Below, piece by piece: positions 1 to 10,848 of a stretch of 64,000 bases of DNA. A program made the translations under genes and the position numbers. The stretch is from Channallabes apus (lineage: Eukaryota > Chordata > Actinopteri > Siluriformes > Clariidae). Numbering within the stretch: position 1 is the stretch's first letter; each line of letters begins with the position of its first letter. Under the pieces are notes generated by a model. That model had not been told where the DNA came from and did not search any database. It saw only the letters and a program-made list of their open reading frames with translations. Where the stretch lies: the NCBI GenBank assembly GCA_030522415.1, contig CM060107.1, positions 3,212,847-3,276,846 of the forward strand. Direction: 5' to 3'.

Positions 1-1092
1 CGTTGCCACTACCAACTCCACCTCCATCATCAAGTTTGCTGACGACACCGTCGTGGTCGGACTGATCACCAACAATGATGAGTCGGACTACCTAGAGGAG
101 ATTGGAAATCTGGAGAACTGGTGCCAGAGGAACAATCTCCTCCTGAACGTCAGTAAGACAAAGGAGCTGATAGTGGACTTTTGTACAAAGCAGGAGAGGA
201 ACTACCAGACCCCCGTCATCAACAGGAGCCCAGTGGAGAGAGTGGACAGCTTCAGATACCTCGGTGTTCACATCACGCAGGACCTATCATGGTCCTGTCA
301 CATCAGCACCGTGGTGAAAAAGCCCGGCAGCGTCTCTACCACCTCAGACGCTTGAGAGACTTTAGACTGCCCTCCAAGGTGCTCAGGAACTTCTACTCCT
401 GCACCATAGAGAGCATCCTGACGGGAAACATCACGACCTGGTTCGGGAACAGCACCATGCAGGACAGACGAGCTCTACAGAGGGTGGTGCGATCAGCCGA
501 GCGCATCATCCGCACTGAGCTCCCTGACCTACACTCCATCTACAGCAAGCGGTGCTGGACTAAGGCCAGGAAGATCATGAAGGACCTCAGTCACCCCAGT
601 AATGGACTGTTCTCTTTGTTGCGGTCTGGGAAGAGATTCCGCTCCCTAAAGGCCAACACAGAGAGACTGAGGAGGAGCTTCTTCCCGCAGGCGATAAGGT
701 CTCTCAATCACACAATCACACCACAAACACAGGACTAATAACATCTTTTAAGCTCACAACACCGACTGGACAATCATGGACACATTCATACACACTTGCA
801 CTAAATACTCATACATCTGGACAATTGCACGTCACCTCCATGCATACTTGCACAACCACTGTCACTTTAATCCTATATTTTTGCAATATTTTATTATGCC
901 CTTATGCACAGTTAATTTTACTAGTTAAATTTATTTCTTTAGTATTTCCTTTTTATTGATTATTTTACATACAAGCTTTTATTTTCTTTTTTTTAAGGTC
1001 ACTGGCGGTCGTATAAAGCATTTCACTGCATATTATACTGTGTATGATTGTGTATGTGACCAATAAAATTTGAATTTGAATTTGAATTTGGT
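1..1092 (+). mobile_element. 3' end of an L2/Rex1-like (CR1-clade) LINE, 5' cut by window edge
   Basis: The first 740 bases encode the end of a non-LTR reverse transcriptase. The palm motif FADDT is read at about 38-52, followed by the usual thumb and C-terminal stretch (SKTKELIVDF, FRYLGVHI, RQRLYHLRRL). The reading frame changes once, within a short A run near 316-322, so the protein is broken. After the stop at 736-738 comes a 3' UTR ending in a polyadenylation-like AATAAA and repeats of ATTTGA, the typical microsatellite tail of CR1/L2 LINEs. The orientation is +. The exact family within CR1/L2/Rex1 is inferred from the motif style only. This is a dead copy. Confidence 0.85.
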
Positions 1093-1527
1093 AAAGTGAA
1101 TGCAGCAAATATGTTTTTCAGTCTTCAGTACAATTAAAATTTACTCAAATAAATGAACAAAAAAAATAAAAGAATTAGCATTAAAATTGACAAAGGCTAG
1201 TATAAACGGAATAAAACGTTACATCATGTGAAAGTGTTACCAGTATGTCAGAATGTGCTAATGCCCTGTTTCATATGAGGGAATATAGTTTTAGCGATAT
1301 TAACATTACTTACAGGTTAGCAATTCCAGAAACTACAAACAGCACTCACTCCAAATTGGTTGTTCTATTTTTATGCAACTTTCCCATAACTTTTTACATC
1401 GTTAACCAACGGTACTTAAATATAATACATTTCATGCAATTTGACAACTTAAAAGCATTAGTTCGCTAGTGCTACAGTAGGTAATATAGGTGTAGTTAGC
1501 CAGATCTACAATCTACAATCTACAAAG
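1093..1527. repeat. Duplicated segment, left half (paralog at 48268-48510)
   Basis: Bases from about 1320 to 1527 closely match 48268-48514, including the stretch around 'catcgttaaccaacggtacttaaatataat'-like sequence and the final 'aatctacaaag'. The match continues on the far side of the Gypsy element, at 8455-8715. No gene is seen here; open frames are short and look incidental. Confidence 0.75.
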
Positions 1528-1911
1528 TGTCATGCACACACAATCTGCGGCCGGCACTAGGACCCGGAAGTAAGTCGGCCGCCTACCAGGAAGTATAAGA
1601 GGAGTAAACAAACGGTGGCTTACCGCTCAGTCATTGAGTTCGGCCCATGTCGGTTAACGTTGGCTTTCTTCAAACCGTGAGTACTCACTGTGTTTTGGTT
1701 ATCGCTTCTTACCGTTGTGTGTGTATTTATAGGACGCGGGTTAAATTTGTGTTTTTCCCTTGCTCCACTTTCGTGAGAGTCCTTAAACTAAATCGCGTGG
1801 TTATCCTGCCTACTCGCCGTTACTCCGCGTTTGGGTTTACCATCCACGCTACATTGGGCTAACCGCTAAAGCTACGTCTTCTGGTCACCTCAGGTTAGTT
1901 CATCTCTGACA
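1528..1911 (+). repeat. 5' LTR of Gypsy element
   Basis: It begins TGTCATGC and ends CTCTGACA. It has a TATAAGA box at 1594-1600 and a predicted RNA start about 31 bases downstream. It encodes a short open frame of no evident meaning. The 3' copy matches it except at three bases. Confidence 0.95.
1594..1635 (+). promoter_or_regulatory. LTR promoter: TATA box and predicted transcript start / self-primer
   Basis: TATAAGA is at 1594-1600. The 11-mer GCTCAGTCATT at 1625-1635 lies at the expected transcription start distance and is the exact reverse complement of 1913-1923, directly inside the 5' LTR. In Tf1 and sushi-type elements the RNA 5' end folds back and primes minus-strand synthesis; this arrangement fits that mechanism. 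The start site is inferred. Confidence 0.75.
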
Positions 1912-1912
1912 G

Positions 1913-1923
1913 AATGACTGAGC
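1913..1923 (+). other. Primer-binding site complementary to the element's own RNA 5' end
   Basis: AATGACTGAGC starts two bases inside the 5' LTR, where the PBS lies in LTR elements. It pairs over 11 of 11 bases with 1625-1635. It overlaps the gag start codon at 1914-1916. I did not notice a resemblance to a tRNA 3' end, though I could not search for one. Confidence 0.75.
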
Positions 1924-2962
1924 CCCAAGCGGTAAACCCAGCGGAGCATGCGCGCCTATGCGGCGTGGTAGATCAGCATGCCGTGCTCATTAACGGACTA
2001 ACCGCGGAGCTCGCTACTCTGCGCCAGAGTGTCCAAGACATCGCGGCCTTGCGCCGCGAGGTTGCGGAGCTCAGGCGGGAGAACGCGGATCTGCGAGCGG
2101 CTGTTGAGGGCGCGGCTATCCGGCCTCCCGTCGCAGCGGCCGCGGCGCCGCACCAACCCCCCCCCCCCTACTGATGTTTTTCTTGCACTTCCAGAAAAAT
2201 GGAATGGCACGGACGGGAGATGTGATGTGTTTTTGACAGTGCTTGATCTGGTGTTCGAGTTCAATGCCACCAAGTACTCCACCGATCGGCTACGCATCGC
2301 TCTCCTGGTCTCGTTGCTAACAGGGCAGGCAGCTGAGTGGGCCACGGCAGTTCTTAAATCCGATTCTGATACCGCCCATTCTTACAATGATTCACCCGCC
2401 AGCTCAGATTGACTTTCGAACACCCAGCGGGCGAGGTGGAGACCGACACTAAACTCTACCACCTGCGGCAGGGAGGATCGTCCGTGAGCCGGTATACAGT
2501 ACAGCGGAATTCCGGACCCTCGCCGTGCAGACAAACTGGGGAGACGCCGCGCTCCGGACGTCCTTCTACGAGGGACTGGCTTCCCGCACCAAAGACGAGC
2601 TCGCCGGGCGAGAACTTCCCGCCACACTCGAGGGACTGATCCAACTGGCCCTGCGGATCGATCAGCGCCTTCTGTCTCGCCCGAAGCCAGCTCCGAGAAG
2701 CCTGTCGCCTGCACCCGTCTTCTCCTACACCACCCCACGACCATCAGCAACCTTCACCAACCCCAATACCGGAACTGTCGGATCTCCACCTCCTGCCATG
2801 GTTGACACCGGAGCCGGGGAACCCATGCAATTAGGGCGCGCCTCCCTGACCGTAGCCGAACGTACACGCCGGTTTAGAGAGGGCCTGTGCGCGTATTGTG
2901 GGTCTGCAGAACATCACCGGGCGACCTGTCCACTGCGCCCGGGAAACGCCCATCCCCGGTGA
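1914..2962 (+). pseudogene. gag: Gypsy gag (frameshifted)
   Basis: Gag starts at the ATG at 1914, which lies in the primer-binding site. The N-terminal part is a coiled-coil-like segment rich in Leu, Arg and Glu (ALRREVAELRREN). The capsid-like part follows (FLALPEKWNGT..., LLTGQAAEWA..., LRQGGSSV..., DELAGRELP). A zinc knuckle of the form C-x2-C-x4-H-x4-C ([14 protein letters not shown]) is near 2888-2930. The stop is at 2960-2962. Three frame changes break it: in the C run at about 2157-2168, near 2388, and near 2505. The first lies in a homopolymer and could be a sequencing error; the others are not in long runs. The frameshift before pol at 2941 appears to be programmed, not a defect. Confidence 0.9.
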
Positions 2963-2984
2963 GCGGAGGGAGACACTCACCGGG
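2941..2984 (+). promoter_or_regulatory. Programmed -1 ribosomal frameshift signal between gag and pol
   Basis: The slippery heptamer GGGAAAC is at 2941-2947. In the gag frame it is read G GGA AAC, the correct X XXY YYZ phase. A shift of -1 enters the protease frame, which is open from before this point. After a 7-nt spacer there is a perfect 9-bp stem, 2955-2963 with 2976-2984, with a 12-nt loop. The purine-rich loop could pair with pyrimidines downstream (for example 2969-2973 with 2996-3000) to make a pseudoknot. The same heptamer is known from the sushi-derived gene PEG10. Confidence 0.85.
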
Positions 2985-5900
2985 CCCACTCCTGATCTCC
3001 ACCACTACCGACGCCACCATATCTCGCCTTACGGTTCAGGTATCCCTCCAGATTGGCCACAAACGAGTCCGAAGTACTGCGTTCATCAACTCCGGGGCAG
3101 CATGTAACTTCATTGACTCTTCTTATGCCAAAAAATTGGGGGTAAAATTTGAGGCGTTATCCCAGCCCGTTCGGATCACCTCCGTCGACGGTCGCCCCCT
3201 ATCTACCAGCCCAATCACCACCCAGACTCAACCCATCACCCTCCTCATCGATCAACACCGCGAACAGCTCAGATTTCACATCACCTCCATCTCATCTCCT
3301 CCTATCATCCTGGGACACCCGTGGCTCCTGCAACACGACCCTCTCATTTCCTGGACACAACACAGAATTTTACAATGGGGCGCGACCTGCACCGAACTAT
3401 GCCTAGGGGCGCCGGCTGGGACGTGCTCTAGGGAGTCCGAGGCCCCCGACGTCGACACCAACGCCATTCCCGAATCCTATAGGGACCTGGCAGAGGTATT
3501 TTGCAAGCGGCGGGCCATCCATCTTCCTCCACACCGCCCATATGATCTCGCCATCGACCTACAACCAGGCGCAGTCCCACCCCGCGGCCACCTCTACTCC
3601 TTAACATCAACAGAGACGCAGGCGATGGAGGAATATATAACCAACGCCCTCCGCCAGGGGACCATCAGGCCCTCCTCCTCACCTGCTGCCGCGGGGTTCT
3701 TCTTCGTAAAGAAGAGGGGGGGGGTGAACTTCGCACATGTGTCGACTATCGGGGGCTCAACAACATCACAATAAAAAACCGACACCCTCTGCCTCTTACC
3801 AACTCTGCCCTGGACGCCCTCTCTGGTGCCACCATCTTTACTAAGTTGGACCTCCGGAGCGCCTACAACTTGGTGCGCATTAGAGAGGGCGATGAGTGGA
3901 AGACGGCCTTCATCACCCCGACTGGACATTACGAAAGCCTCGTAATCCCCTTTGGACTGTGCAACGCCCCCGCCGCCTTCCAACACCTGATAAACGATGT
4001 TCTGCGAGACATGTTAGGGCGGTGGGCGTTTGCGTATCTGGATGACATCCTCATTTACTCCCGTACCGCTGAGGAACATACCCAGCACGTCAGGGCGGTT
4101 CTAAAGAGATTACTCGCCCATCAGCTGTACTGTAAGTTGGAAAAGTGCGCTTTTCACGAGCGCTCCACCACGTTCCTGGGCTTTGTCATCTCGCCCCAGG
4201 GTGTGGCCATGGACCCGCAGAAGCTGGAAGTTGTGCGTCATTGGCCCCTACCCAAGACCCTCAAGCAACTTCAACGGTTTCTCGGGTTTGCGAATTTCTA
4301 CCGTCGCTTTATCCGGGACTACAGTACAGTTGCCGCCCCCCTAACCGCTCTGACTCGTCCCTCCTCTCTCCCTTTCCGCCTCAACTCTACTGCCATCTCC
4401 GCCTTCAACAGACTTTGTGACCGCTTTACCACCGCTCCCATCCTCCTCCATCCTGACACCAGTAAACCATTCGATGTTGAGGTGGACGCTTCAGATGTGG
4501 CCGCTGGAGCTGTTCTCTCTCAACGAGGTCCAGATCAGAACATACACCCATGTAGTTTCTTCTCCAAAAAATTTGACACCACTCAGCAGCGATACGGGGT
4601 AGGGGACCGCGAGCTGCTGGCCATAAAGTGGGCTTTGGAGGAATGGCGTCACTGGCTCCAGGGCGCCAGGGAGCCATTCATCATCTGGACGGATCATCAA
4701 AACCTCATCACCATCAGAAGTTTGAAACAGCTCAACCCCAGACAGGCGCGATGGGCATTGTTCTTCGAACACTATAACTTCCACCTTTCATACCGCCCGG
4801 GGTCAAAAAACACCAAGGCAGATGCTCTCTCGCGACAACTCGAGATGGAGCCACCCCGGGCGGACCCCGCACCTGTCCTACCCTCCTCCAGAATCATCGC
4901 ACCACTTCACCTGGATCTGGAAACAAGGGTCCGCCAGGCGCAGACCTTAGAGACCGAGCCGGCAGGTGTGCCGCCTGGACGACTCTACGTGCCCAACGCC
5001 ATGAAGTCCAAGGTTCTTCAGTGGGGTCATTCGTCCACCATCGCAGGACATCAAGGCACGCAGCGCACCCTACGGTTCCTCCAACGGGACTTCTGGTGGC
5101 CATCAATGGCAAAGAACGTCAAAGAATTCGTTCAGGTGTGTCCAGTGTGCGCCCGGGCCAAGAAACTCAATCAGCCCCCCTCCGGAGATCTTCAACCTCT
5201 CCCGGTTCCTCGTCGGCCCTGGACGCACATTGCCGTCGACTTTGTCGTGGGCCTGCCGGCCTCGGACGGAAGGAACACCATCATGACCATTGTAGATCGG
5301 TTCTCTAAGGCCGTGCACTTGGTAGCCCTTGCCGGACTCCCGTCAGCCAAGGAAACAGCAGAGCTGATATTAGAGCACGTAGTCCGTCTGCATGGGTTCC
5401 CCAAGGACATCGTCTCGGACAGAGGGCCCCAGTTCACAGCCAGGTTCTGGAAAGCCTTCTGCCGTCTGATCAATTCAACCTGCAGTCTCTCATCTGGATA
5501 CCACCCCCAGACTAACGGTCAGACGGAGCGGACCAACCAACAACTGGAGCGCTACCTGAGATGCTTCATTACCGATCGTCAGCGCTCCTGGGCTCGCTAC
5601 CTCATCTGGGCAGAACTTTCCCACAACCTCCATGTCTCATCAGCCACGAAGCTAAGCCCATTTGAGGTATGCCACGGCTTCCAACCTTCGATGTTCAACC
5701 ATCAGGAACCGGAGGTTGATGTGCCGTCAGCCCAACAGTTGGTCCGCAGGTGTCGACGGCTGTGGACACAAGCCAACCGAGCCATCCAACAGGCCAACGC
5801 CCGCTACACCATTCAACATCGCCGTCGACACCCCCCGGGACGATTGTTCCACGTAGGTGACAAGGTATGGCTTTCCACCCAAAATCTTCACCTCCACACT

Positions 5901-6353
5901 GAGTCAAAGAAACTGTCACCTAGATTCATCGGCCCATACCGTATCACCCACCGGATAAACCCTGTCACCTACCGGCTCCAGCTGCCTGCGGCGCTCCGGA
6001 TCCACCCAGTCTTCCACATCTCACAATTAAAGCCCTTTATCACATCTCCCCTGATTCCACCCTCCCCCCCTGCTCCTCCTCCCCGGATCATCGACGGTGG
6101 TCTCGCCTACACCGTGCGCCGGATCCTCGATTCGCGTCCTCGGGGCAGAGGTACTCAGTACCTGGTTGATTGGGAGGGTTACGGTCCCGATGAGCGGTCT
6201 TGGATTCCGGCCCGGTTCATTCTCGACCCCGAACTAATCCAAGACTACCGTCGTAGGGTATCCTCAGGGATTAAAGTTCTCCGTCGTTACGACGGATTTC
6301 CGTCAATCACACTCTTCCGCCTGTCCTTAATGTTTAAAATTCACTTTTCATAA
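2948..6353 (+). pseudogene. pol: Gypsy pol: protease, RT, RNase H, integrase, chromodomain (broken)
   Basis: The protease region has [11 protein letters not shown] where the family has a D-S/T-G triad, so the catalytic Asp is Asn. One more frame change lies in the G run near 3715-3724, before the RT palm. From 3726 the frame is open to 6353: RT with YLDD near 4035, RNase H ([14 protein letters not shown]), integrase zinc finger (H...H...CPVC near 5030-5155), integrase core with its three acidic positions ([26 protein letters not shown]), and a chromodomain ([15 protein letters not shown]) near 6106-6240. The natural end is displaced: from about 6265 the frame runs into the hAT-like insertion and stops there by chance. 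It would have made the proteins that copy and insert the element; this copy cannot. Confidence 0.92.
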
Positions 6354-8039
6354 TTTTAATGCTGTGTATATATAGGCTTACATGGGTGTTAAATTAAGGA
6401 AAGACATTCAGCCTGCTGAGGAGGATGTGATCAAAGCCTGGAGTGGAGCGACTGCACGTTCCTCTCTCCACTCTAAGCGTTTTGTTATCACTCCGGTATG
6501 AATCCACTCCGGGTTTTGGTTTAGTTTTGAAGAACTACATGTCAGGCTGAGGTATAACTATATTTAAGATAGCATGGACACACTTAATGCAGGAAGGCTC
6601 CGATGTTTCGGAGATTGATAAAAGTGTAAATAAATAAATGGAGATGGGCTTGGTTTAGCGAAATTGGGGAGAATGGCAAGCCTTTTAGTTCGTGGACTAA
6701 AAAAAATCAAACATCCAGGTAGGTGTCTCTGCACAGTATGCCACAGGAAACTTCAATATGGCAATAATGGCAAAACAAAGTGCGAGTTCGCCATCAGTCA
6801 GCAGCTCGTCACAATGCTGCGGTTCGTGCTCTAACAGTACACATGCTCCCTGTCTGCTGCGGCAAGAACCACAACGGAGATTCACACATCTGTGGCCGAC
6901 CGTGTGCGCGATGTAAAAGTGCGCCTATGTTCTTTCATAGCGGAGCATGACCTGTCGCTCACAGTCTCACAACCACTAGTTAATTTAATGCAATCAGTTG
7001 TCAAAGACAAGAGTGCACTTTCAAGATTGTCTATAGGCTACGTTTACACTGCCAGGTAAATGTGACCCAATTCCGATTTTTTGCTCATATGTGACACATA
7101 TCGGATATGTTCTGTGTCCGTGTAAACAGGAAAAAAAACGCATGCATTCCGATATTTCGAGATCGGTTTCAGGCCTCCTTCATATGTGGAAATAAATCGG
7201 ATATAAATCAGAGATGTGCTAATGTGATTGTCGTGTAAACAGACAGATCGGATTCCCTGAGGCATTGTGTTCTGTACGTCATTAAAACTGCGACTTCTTC
7301 GCGGTTTAATGACGTAATGTTATTCTCCGGTGGAAGCGCGTGTGGAATTACAACATCGGAGGTGACATGGAAGAGGTAAAGAACAACGCCCCCCTTCTCC
7401 GTTTTAAAACCATGGTGCGCGAGCGTATATAGCAGAAATAGCGTTAAGCATATTTCACCTTCATCTTTCTTGGCTAGGTTGTAGCGCAAGAACCTCCCTT
7501 TAAGTATGCGCGATGTTTCAGATGGTATGGTGAGTGTAAACACGTGAATCGGATATGAGTCATAGTGGAAATAACATGTAAACAGACGGTCAGACAAATC
7601 AGATATAGGCAACAAATCGGAATTAAGCATCGAGACCTGCAGTATGGCATTGCTGCTTACTGGAAATCTGATTTGTCATCTAAGCTGAAAACGAAGATAC
7701 ATAAAACATGCACTGAAAAAGCACTTTTTGGAATTTAATGGTGGTGCTATTACTTTTTTCTGTTAATTATTAAGAGTTTCACAAAACATTGTTTGGTGTT
7801 ATAAGATAAATAAAAACATGCACTGAAAAGATATGTGGTAGATGGTTGATTATTTGTCAAGGTATTTTTTTTTTCAAAGATTACAAATAGCTTTTAAAAT
7901 ATGCAAACTGGCAATATTAAAGCGGTTTAATCTCCCCTAAAGCTATTGGTCTCGACTATTTAAATAAAGTGTTTGTTAAAGGAATATGGCTCGGCCTGAA
8001 AAAAGTTCAGTCAGAAGATTTTTTTTCACTTTAATCCCT
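6266..8039. mobile_element. Non-autonomous hAT-like DNA transposon nested in Gypsy pol
   Basis: The segment starts AGGGATTAAAGT and ends with its inverse ACTTTAATCCCT. It is flanked by an exact 8-bp repeat GTATCCTC (6258-6265, 8040-8047), the size made by hAT transposases. If the outer C/G pair is counted in the terminus, the repeat is 6 bp. No transposase frame is seen in the 1.77 kb. A degenerate inverted pair around 7046-7090 and 7590-7640 (both with 'aattccgattt') suggests an older element inside it. Confidence 0.8.
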
Positions 8040-8070
8040 GTATCCTCCACCCCAGGACCGTCGGGAGTAC

Positions 8071-8454
8071 TGTCATGCACACACAATCTGCGGCCGGCAC
8101 TAGGACCCGGAAGTAAGTCGGCCGCCTACCAGGAAGTATAAGAGGAGTAAACAAACGGTGGCTTACCGCTCAGTCATTGAGTTCGGCCCATGTCCATTAA
8201 CGTTGACTTTCTTCAAACCGTGAGTACTCACTGTGTTTTGGTTATCGCTTCTTACCGTTGTGTGTGTATTTATAGGACGCGGGTTAAATTTGTGTTTTTC
8301 CCTTGCTCCACTTTCGTGAGAGTCCTTAAACTAAATCGCGTGGTTATCCTGCCTACTCGCCGTTACTCCGCGTTTGGGTTTACCATCCACGCTACATTGG
8401 GCTAACCGCTAAAGCTACGTCTTCTGGTCACCTCAGGTTAGTTCATCTCTGACA
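8071..8454 (+). repeat. 3' LTR of Gypsy element
   Basis: A 384-bp copy of the 5' LTR with three visible base differences, followed by the target repeat CAAAG at 8455-8459. The sequence just before it (8048-8070) is not a clear polypurine tract. Confidence 0.95.
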
Positions 8455-9640
8455 CAAAGTAGTTGTTCCTGACACAGATCATAAATTTGCGCATCCAAGA
8501 TACATATTTAACATAGAAATTAGACGAGTTTGCCTTCTTACCTTTTTTAATTGAGTTTTCTTTGGAACACTGTAATGGCCGCCAGCAGAATGTGATTCAG
8601 TGCCGGATAGTGTGACGTCATGAGGTCACGTGACACGGGGAACCGTTGGTTTGAAGTAGAAATGTGCGTTGAATGAACGGATTACATTTAAGCTTAACCA
8701 GGGGCTGCGATGTTTGCTTTTAAGCAACGTAAAAATATCAGTTTCGTATAGGAAATAAAAAATTTCCATCAGATCAATGTAGAAACATACTTTGTATCAA
8801 CGACACAGCAGTTTCACTTTTTTCAATGTAAGTTTGTACACTGAAAAAAAATATATACTTTGGATCAACTTTAAAAAATTGCTTCAACTTGTTACAAGCA
8901 AAGATTTGCTCTGGACATTGGGGGGACATATGGCACGTAGCGTGACAAAAAAGTGAGACATGTCAGTGCAAAACTTTTGCCAAAAACACTAATGAATCAC
9001 TTACATCCTCAGCCTATCACTTCTCAAAATGCTAAATATTAGTATAATCAACATGTATAATACACACACACACACACACACACACACATATTATATGTTA
9101 TATATAATCAACATTGAGATTGACCTCCTGTGAACTTGCCTCTTCACCTGAACTACAACATGGCTGATCTGCTTCTCTCCCCTAATAATAAAACACTGAG
9201 GGATTCCTTATGATCATTGACAGAGAATGCCTCAGTCTATTATTGGTAACAATGTTAAATCTCAGGACAACTAGGTATAATAATATCAAGTCATCGTTCA
9301 GCATCACCTGTGACCCCTTCTCTCTCTATCACTGTCTGATATACAGCACAGGTGTTTAGGTTCTGTCACCTGACAAAACAGGATAAACACATGCCATTTA
9401 AACAGCAATCATTTTATTTCACTTCTTCTAAGTGTGCAAACCTCCAATCAAATCATTAATGTTTGCCAAGTCAGTGAATGCATTTTAAAAACTATTCCTG
9501 CGAAGTGGATTGTCTATTGGTGTCAACTAAACTCTAGCCATATTGCAATATTAGTATGTAGCTTATCAATTTCTTTCATAAGACTGATTTCTGACAAACA
9601 GTCGTCATTGGATTAGGAGAACTGACATGGATCATATTTA
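8455..9640. other. Right half of the duplicated segment, then unassigned sequence
   Basis: 8455-8715 continues the similarity to 48510-48745. An (AC)n tract is at 9062-9088. The rest shows no gene, no clear repeat family and no splice-framed coding stretch that I can recognise. Confidence 0.6.
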
Positions 9641-9649
9641 TACTTTTAC

Positions 9650-10620
9650 ATTTAGCTGTTTAATCTGCTGTTACAGTAAACCAAGTCAGATCAACTCTAG
9701 CTGTTTGGTGAAATAGTTACTAGCTAGCATGTAGGTAACAAAAAAACACAGGACTTTCAGGAACATACAGTATCTTCCAATGAGGGTGTAATTAAGTACA
9801 GGTAACATCTGAAGGAAAAAGATATCTATTGATTGTTGAGTTCCTGATTTACAGTTTAAGGCCAGATCACTATCACTGGAAAAAGAAACTAACAAAGGGG
9901 ATTTATGTTCTACCTGCAATATTTAAAAGTGGATATGAGGAGAATCCAATTTAAAAACTTTTTCAGACTGAGTACCTCACCTACCAGAAGTATTTTCTAT
10001 ACATTTTTTTCATGAAGAAACTCAGTTTCTTTATCTACCTAAAAATTTGCACAAAGTTCTATGATTCCAAATCATTGAGACGGTACTGTTAAGACTTTGT
10101 CTCTCTCCAGGTAACGCCATAATGAGTGGTCCTCACACACTGGTCATGGTCTCATCTCTGCTCTCATGTTTCCTCCTACAACTCTACTAAGAAAAGAAAG
10201 CATCTAAATGTCATCTCTGATCTAAAGACTGTGGGAACCCAAAGACTCATCTGGGATAGAAAGAAGGTCTTAGTTTAAAAGGATTGTCCGTTTCTATACA
10301 TAAGGATGTCATGCACGGTGTGTAGGACAGTAGAAGTGGCTCTAGAAATTTATAAAAAATAAATACTACTACTACTACTACTAATAATAATAATAATAAT
10401 GATAATAAAGATGAGTCCAGTCATCTTCTGGTTTGTTTTGATTCCATCTCAAAAGGATCACATCAGCAGATCAGTTAGTCATGAAGTACTGAAGAGCTGG
10501 TGGGTGGTTTGGAGCGGGACTCTCAAGGAAGTGGTAGAGAGGACATTTAACAAAATGCTGACCATCATGGCCAACACCGACAACCACTTCACATAGTTTT
10601 CATTACACTGTGTACTGACT
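9650..10620 (+). pseudogene. Receptor copy A: orphan terminal exon and 3' flank
   Basis: A terminal exon at 10111-10190 follows a good acceptor (ctctctccag). It encodes a small polar lead (NAIMSGPH) and a hydrophobic end (VMVSSLLSCFLL), stopping with TAA after QLY. It is nearly the same as the terminal exon of gene C at 29380-29459, and the flanks 9690-9960 and 10190-10300 also match the flanks in C. No signal-peptide exon or V exon lies upstream, so this is the leftover 3' end of a duplicated gene. An (ACT)n/(AAT)n tract is at about 10366-10410. A link to an upstream exon outside the visible similarity cannot be excluded. Confidence 0.75.
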
Positions 10621-10650
10621 ATATGTATGTACAGTATATGTATAGCATGT

Positions 10651-10848
10651 GCCAGAGGTAGCTCAGTGGTTAAGGCATTGGACTACGGTTCAGAAGATCC
10701 CAGGTTCAAACCCCACAACCACCAAGTTGCTACTGTTGGGCCCTTGAGCAAGGCCCTTAACCCTCAACTGCTCAGATGTGTAATGAGATAAAAATGTAAG
10801 TCGCTCTGGATAAGAGCGTCTGCCAAATGCCTAAATGTAAATGTAATG
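10651..10848 (+). mobile_element. tRNA-derived SINE
   Basis: The head resembles a tRNA with A-box (TAGCTCAGTGG) and B-box (GGTTCAAACCCC) promoter elements. The tail carries the common fish core 'aagtcgctctggataagagcgtctgccaaatgc'. A second copy is at 30024-30203, and a worn one at about 11150-11310. Confidence 0.88.

Larger units (their letters stand above)
1528..8454 (+). mobile_element. Full-length chromovirus-type Gypsy LTR retrotransposon with a nested hAT-like insertion
   Basis: The two LTRs (1528-1911 and 8071-8454) are both 384 bp, start TG, end CA and differ at three positions that I can see (around 1652-1663 versus the matching 3' positions). The element is flanked by the direct repeat CAAAG (1523-1527 and 8455-8459). 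Between the LTRs lie gag, protease, RT, RNase H, integrase and a C-terminal chromodomain, the order of Ty3/Gypsy chromoviruses (sushi-like group). A second transposon occupies 6266-8039, so the Gypsy itself is about 5.15 kb. Coding capacity is lost through several frameshifts and a changed protease active site, although the LTRs say the insertion is recent. It may have moved using proteins supplied by other copies. Confidence 0.95.

Noticed and set aside
1647..1862. 71-residue ORF, repeated at 8190-8405
   Set aside because: Lies wholly in the LTRs; identical because the LTRs are identical, not because a protein is conserved.
10651..10720. tRNA-like sequence as a tRNA gene
   Set aside because: Followed by the SINE core and tail, and repeated at 30024; the cloverleaf is imperfect. 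It is a SINE head.
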